Source of the DNA: Bacteroidales bacterium | GTDB taxonomy: Bacteria > Bacteroidota > Bacteroidia > Bacteroidales > GCA-2748055 | Direction of reading: 5' to 3' | Length of the DNA: 18,667 bases | NCBI GenBank assembly: GCA_024763595.1 | Contig: JANTFK010000012.1 | Coordinates: 1 to 18,667, forward strand | Shown here: positions 16,301-18,667 of the stretch, in pieces | How the letters are laid out: the number at the start of each line of letters is the position of its first letter | Numbering within the stretch: position 1 is the stretch's first letter | Program-made: the position numbers and the translations under genes | The notes under the pieces: model-generated | The model's database searches: none | What the model was told of the DNA's origin: nothing | The model's input: the letters and a program-made list of their open reading frames with translations, nothing else

Positions 16301-16563
16301 TTTCCCATAAGCCTGAGCGTACCATCTATAACGAGAGAAACATCTATTGTGGCGATGGGACCATACTGAGGCCCGACCGGGTTATTGTTGAAAATGGAGC
16401 GGCCATAGTAGTGGATTTTAAGTTTGGGAAAAGCGAAAGATCATCCCATACCGTCCAGGTGAAAAGTTATATAAAACACCTGAAGATGATGGATTATAAC
16501 AGGGTAACCGGGTATCTCTGGTATATGAACCTTGACCGGATCGTAAAAATTGAAACGGAATGA
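13345..16563 (+). CDS. addA: AddA-like UvrD-family helicase-nuclease
   Basis: This is the helicase-nuclease subunit of an AddAB/RecBCD-type enzyme that resects DNA double-strand breaks before RecA loading. It has 1072 residues. Superfamily 1A motifs appear in order: Walker A ASAGSGKT (9-16), VTFTNKAAGEMKQR (motif Ia), DEFQDTS with the Walker B acidic residues from D385, GDVKQSIYRWRN (motif III), IHKAKGLEF from I743 (motif V) and YVALTRAR from Y821 (motif VI). The C-terminus carries a PD-(D/E)XK nuclease: RPDR with D1011, VVDFKFGK with D1024 and K1026, then QVKSY. All catalytic residues look intact. It is somewhat shorter than Firmicutes AddA, as is usual in Bacteroidota. The stop overlaps the next gene by four bases (ATGA at 16560-16563). 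TATATTTA at 13333-13340 resembles a -7 box but would leave almost no leader. Confidence 0.92.
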   Translation: MSPLQIYKASAGSGKTFALTMEYLKLLFTHPGNHRNILAVTFTNKAAGEMKQRILNNLHGLSVYNGKDNRKEMRRLTELTGLDERTISQLAAKQLSAILNDYSRFSVGTIDKFFQVVIRAFTHEIGIQPGYNLELDHQKVLVHAVDQLFQELTQQPELQKWLIRFAEERLGESRSYNFKQEIIQLGMQLFKESFQGLFPGQDLSVLEKENMDRYAKELVQIEGDSLARCKDIGTGALEHMAQAGVTVEQFRGKSKSPPMLFQAAAAGEELNFTPTRLKALEEIDPWLNKGASREMVHLTGQVLMPLLNGLYEEQKIRNTASAIRRNFYHLGILGDIWEQVRRYTQDHNLFLIADSSRFLRGIIGGNQVPFIYERTGNRYQHIMLDEFQDTSVFQYDNFRPLLDNALASGDDNMVVGDVKQSIYRWRNSDWKILASDLEQDFGHQECTVESLKQNFRSREQIIRFNNTIFQLVPQRLATIIRDELVRASVNRDEAEQAVKSFEVAYDDAVQDIPENMTGTGGFVHMEIFSEDTPAAFRERVLSCLPGWIEEIGRSGIEPGETAILVRTRKEGIAVANILLEYAAGKGNPNDFRLISNESLLLVQNSAVSLLVSLLRYLLYPEDALNNALLKYYLRQPAGKFHTDHLFDSSLPVEKLFPSSFADMMQHYKQLPLYELAESLIRMFRLGESTRDLPYIQAFQDLIIDLHRKEPVGLPEFLYYWEQHGAKKGITFSEESNAIRILTIHKAKGLEFKAVVVPFCDWEITTDQRKSNIIWCDTSGTPMDRVPTVPVRFSSKMVHTLFSAAYYRERTKGYMDNLNLLYVALTRARDVLYLGVPGRKDEQLKHTGDLLISVLGQKPGKGPATPSLASCREGDIIRLGTMPVQKQKAGEREEWRFSSYPVHHGNRRLKVRTGSDEYFLDEEGIFRTDRMYGNLMHLVFSRIVTEADVEPVLGTMQKEGLLPGDEAVRLRQLITEMISRPRVADWFSHKPERTIYNERNIYCGDGTILRPDRVIVENGAAIVVDFKFGKSERSSHTVQVKSYIKHLKMMDYNRVTGYLWYMNLDRIVKIETE

Positions 16564-17507
16564 AGTATCCCTGGGGAACAGAGCGAAGGCTGCATACATA
16601 CAGTGATTATTTCAGACAAAAGTTTGGTGAACGGGTTCAGAAGATCACCATTGATGCAGGCTTTACATGTCCCAACAGGGATGGGACATGCGGCACGGGA
16701 GGTTGTACTTTCTGTGACAACAGGGCTTTCAATCCTTCTTATAATGACCCGCAAAAAAGCATCGCTGACCAGTTGCGTCAGGGGATGGAGTTTCACCGGA
16801 AAAGATACCGCAGGGCTACCCGTTACCTGGCATATTTCCAGGCCTATTCCAATACCTATGATGATCTGGAATCCCTGAAAGCCCGCTACGAACAGGCTCT
16901 TGCGTTTCCGGGCATTATTGGTATCGTGGTGGGCACCCGGCCCGACTGCGTGGACCGGGAAAAACTGGACTATTTTCAGCAGTTATCACGCAGGTGTTAC
17001 GTTGTGGTGGAATATGGTATAGAATCGCTTAATGACCATACACTCACCAGGGTGAACAGGGGACATGATGTGCGTAAAAGCCTGTGGGCAATCAAGGAGA
17101 CGGCCAGAAGGGGGATCCGGACAGGAGGCCACATGATCATCGGGCTTCCGGGAGAATCCCGCACCGATTTCCTGGAGGCGGCCCGGGAGCTTTCGCAATG
17201 GCCACTGGATATGGTAAAGTTTCATCAGTTGCAGATTATCCGGGGCACACCCATGGCTGCTGAGTTTATGGAAAAGCCCGGGGATTTTCTCCATTTCACC
17301 CTTGATGAGTACCTGCATCTGATGATGGAGATCGTGGAGCTGCTCAACCCATCCATGGTAGTGGAACGCATTGCCGGAGAAATAAACCCGGGCATGGGGA
17401 CCGGGCCGGGCTGGGGAATCAGGTATGATGCCGTTTTACGTGCCTTTGAGCAGTTGCTGGAACGGCATGACAGCTGGCAGGGCAAACAATATAAAACCCG
17501 AACATGA
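16560..17507 (+). CDS. TIGR01212/YhcC-family radical SAM protein
   Basis: This is a 315-residue radical SAM protein of the YhcC (TIGR01212) family. The N-terminus YSDYFRQKFGERVQKITIDA leads into the cluster motif, where C37, C49 and C52 (FTCPNR, GGCTFC) are the likely [4Fe-4S] ligands in the family's unusual wide spacing; C44 lies between them. VEYGIES and GGHMIIGLPGE (about 198-208) are typical SAM-binding strands. The reaction is not firmly established: E. coli YhcC has been linked to nitrogen and redox regulation, and the fold is shared with Elp3-like tRNA enzymes. It overlaps addA upstream and addB downstream by four bases each, so the three genes should be translated together. No mechanistic link to DNA repair is visible in the protein itself. 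Confidence 0.9.
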   Translation: MKYPWGTERRLHTYSDYFRQKFGERVQKITIDAGFTCPNRDGTCGTGGCTFCDNRAFNPSYNDPQKSIADQLRQGMEFHRKRYRRATRYLAYFQAYSNTYDDLESLKARYEQALAFPGIIGIVVGTRPDCVDREKLDYFQQLSRRCYVVVEYGIESLNDHTLTRVNRGHDVRKSLWAIKETARRGIRTGGHMIIGLPGESRTDFLEAARELSQWPLDMVKFHQLQIIRGTPMAAEFMEKPGDFLHFTLDEYLHLMMEIVELLNPSMVVERIAGEINPGMGTGPGWGIRYDAVLRAFEQLLERHDSWQGKQYKTRT

Positions 17508-18667
17508 TGCAACCCATTCTGGAATCGCTTGCCATACACCTCTTATCGCGGGATGACTCCCGCCTTGGGAACACCCGTATCATTTTGCCTAACAGGCGCG
17601 CCGGACTATTCCTTCAGCGTCACCTGGCACGGCATAACAGCCAGGTACAGTGGTCGCCTGCCATCTCTTCCATCAGTGACTTTATAAGCGAGATCAGCTG
17701 TTATGATCCGGTGGATTCCCTGGAAGCGCTCTTTATACTTTATGATGTCTACAGGGTTTCTGTGAATGAACCGGAAACCCTGGATGACTTTTACTACCTG
17801 GGGGAAATGATGTTGCGGGATTTTGATGAGATTGACAAATACCTGGTTGATGCCGGTATGCTTTTCAGTAATATCATCGATCTGAAAGCGTTGGAGGAGC
17901 CCCTGGCAGGCCTTGAGCCGGAACAGATGGCCTTCATACGGCAATTCTGGTCCGGTTTTTATACCGGCGACCAAACCCCTGAAAAAGAGCAATTTTTCCG
18001 TATCTGGAAGCTGCTGCCTTTGTTGTACAACGGCCTCAGAAAAGCGTTGGATGCACGGGGAACGGGATACCCGGGCATGCAATACCGGGAGGTCGTCGGG
18101 CGGATAGCAAGGGGTGAGATGGATCATTTAAGAGAAGAATCTGTCATTGTTGCGGGGTTCAATGCACTGAACAGCTGCGAAAAGAAGATTTTTAGCTGGC
18201 TGCAACAACAGGGAGCCGGTTTTTTCTGGGATTATGACCCCCATAGTATGGAGGACCCGGAGAGTGAAGCGGGCAGGTTCCTGAGAGAGAATATGCGCAT
18301 GTTTCCCCAGGAAACTGTATTGAGCCATGGGAGGAGTGCGAAAGGTAAGTATCCCATCAGGGTCTTCGAGCTTCCCACCGATGTGCTTCAGGCAAAAACA
18401 GTCCACCGGATTCTTAAAGAGGATACAGCGACCAGGGATGATTGTACTGATACGGCAGTGATACTCTGCGATGAAGCTTTGTTAATGCCGGTGATAACCT
18501 CCCTGCCAGGCGATCGTGAAGAGATCAATATTACCATGGGTTATCCCATGAAAAACACACCTGTATCCGGCCTGATCGATGCCCTCTTCCGTCTGCAGAA
18601 AAACCTGCGTAAAGGATCCGGCGGGAGGATCCTTTTCTATCATAAAGATGTAATATCCATTCTATTA
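17504..18667 (+). CDS. AddB-like PD-(D/E)XK nuclease family protein (3' end missing)
   Basis: The frame opens with ATGATG at 17504, overlapping the radical SAM stop by four bases, and stays open through 388 codons to the window edge. ATG 17507 is an equally good start. The visible part matches the N-terminal half of the AddB-like proteins found beside addA in Bacteroidota: IILPNRRAGLFLQRHLA (26-42), a strand-helix pattern resembling a degenerate helicase domain, and SVIVAGFNALNSCEKKIFSW. No Walker A lysine motif is seen where an active helicase would have one, in line with AddB-type inactivated helicase domains. The expected C-terminal nuclease and any iron-sulfur cysteines lie beyond the window. 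Its function with AddA is inferred from position and family resemblance. Confidence 0.82.
   Translation, partial: MMQPILESLAIHLLSRDDSRLGNTRIILPNRRAGLFLQRHLARHNSQVQWSPAISSISDFISEISCYDPVDSLEALFILYDVYRVSVNEPETLDDFYYLGEMMLRDFDEIDKYLVDAGMLFSNIIDLKALEEPLAGLEPEQMAFIRQFWSGFYTGDQTPEKEQFFRIWKLLPLLYNGLRKALDARGTGYPGMQYREVVGRIARGEMDHLREESVIVAGFNALNSCEKKIFSWLQQQGAGFFWDYDPHSMEDPESEAGRFLRENMRMFPQETVLSHGRSAKGKYPIRVFELPTDVLQAKTVHRILKEDTATRDDCTDTAVILCDEALLMPVITSLPGDREEINITMGYPMKNTPVSGLIDALFRLQKNLRKGSGGRILFYHKDVISILL

Noticed and set aside
1..18667. CRISPR arrays, tRNA or rRNA genes, insertion sequences
   Set aside because: No regular repeat-spacer pattern, no tRNA-like or rRNA stretch, and no transposase or integrase frame was seen on either strand; gaps between genes are all about 120 bases or less.

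Overview
The window looks like chromosomal DNA from a Bacteroidota bacterium, probably near Bacteroidales or Marinilabiliales. Three things support this. The AddA/AddB-type repair genes have the form typical of that phylum. Most genes have A-rich leaders with little Shine-Dalgarno sequence. The two best promoter candidates match the Bacteroidota -7 box TAnnTTTG. The organism assignment is inference. Genes are tightly packed: no gap exceeds about 100 bp, and I saw no tRNA, rRNA, CRISPR array or mobile element.

Layout. (1) 1-1259: the 3' part of a ClC chloride channel/transporter with a CBS pair. (2) 1360-8112: a five-gene operon, aprB-aprA-qmoA-qmoB-qmoC, encoding dissimilatory adenylylsulfate (APS) reductase and its quinone-interacting membrane complex. 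This is the main novelty, because such operons are known mainly from sulfate reducers and some sulfur oxidisers, including green sulfur bacteria. (3) 8125-9798, minus strand: a natural fusion of a BadF/BadG-type amino-sugar kinase with MurNAc-6-phosphate etherase (MurQ). (4) 9919-12089, plus strand: an FCD-type GntR regulator, a MurU-like sugar nucleotidyltransferase, and an iron-sulfur APS/PAPS reductase of the assimilatory CysH type. (5) 12090-13271, minus strand: the tRNA 2-thiouridylase MnmA. (6) 13345-18667, plus strand: addA, a TIGR01212/YhcC-type radical SAM gene and the start of an addB-like gene, joined by ATGA overlaps.

How the genes fit together. AprBA interconverts APS and sulfite plus AMP. 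QmoABC links that reaction to the membrane quinone pool. No ATP sulfurylase (sat) or dissimilatory sulfite reductase (dsr) gene is present, so the direction of the pathway cannot be read from this window. About 3.3 kb downstream of qmoC, CysH provides a second, unrelated way to reduce APS (or PAPS), normally for cysteine synthesis. The kinase-MurQ fusion, the divergent GntR regulator and the MurU-like enzyme together suggest a peptidoglycan amino-sugar recycling locus. AddA and AddB would form a helicase-nuclease for double-strand break processing.

Limits: all calls are from reading motifs by eye. No database search, alignment, tree or structure prediction was run. The ClC gene is cut at the left edge and addB at the right edge.
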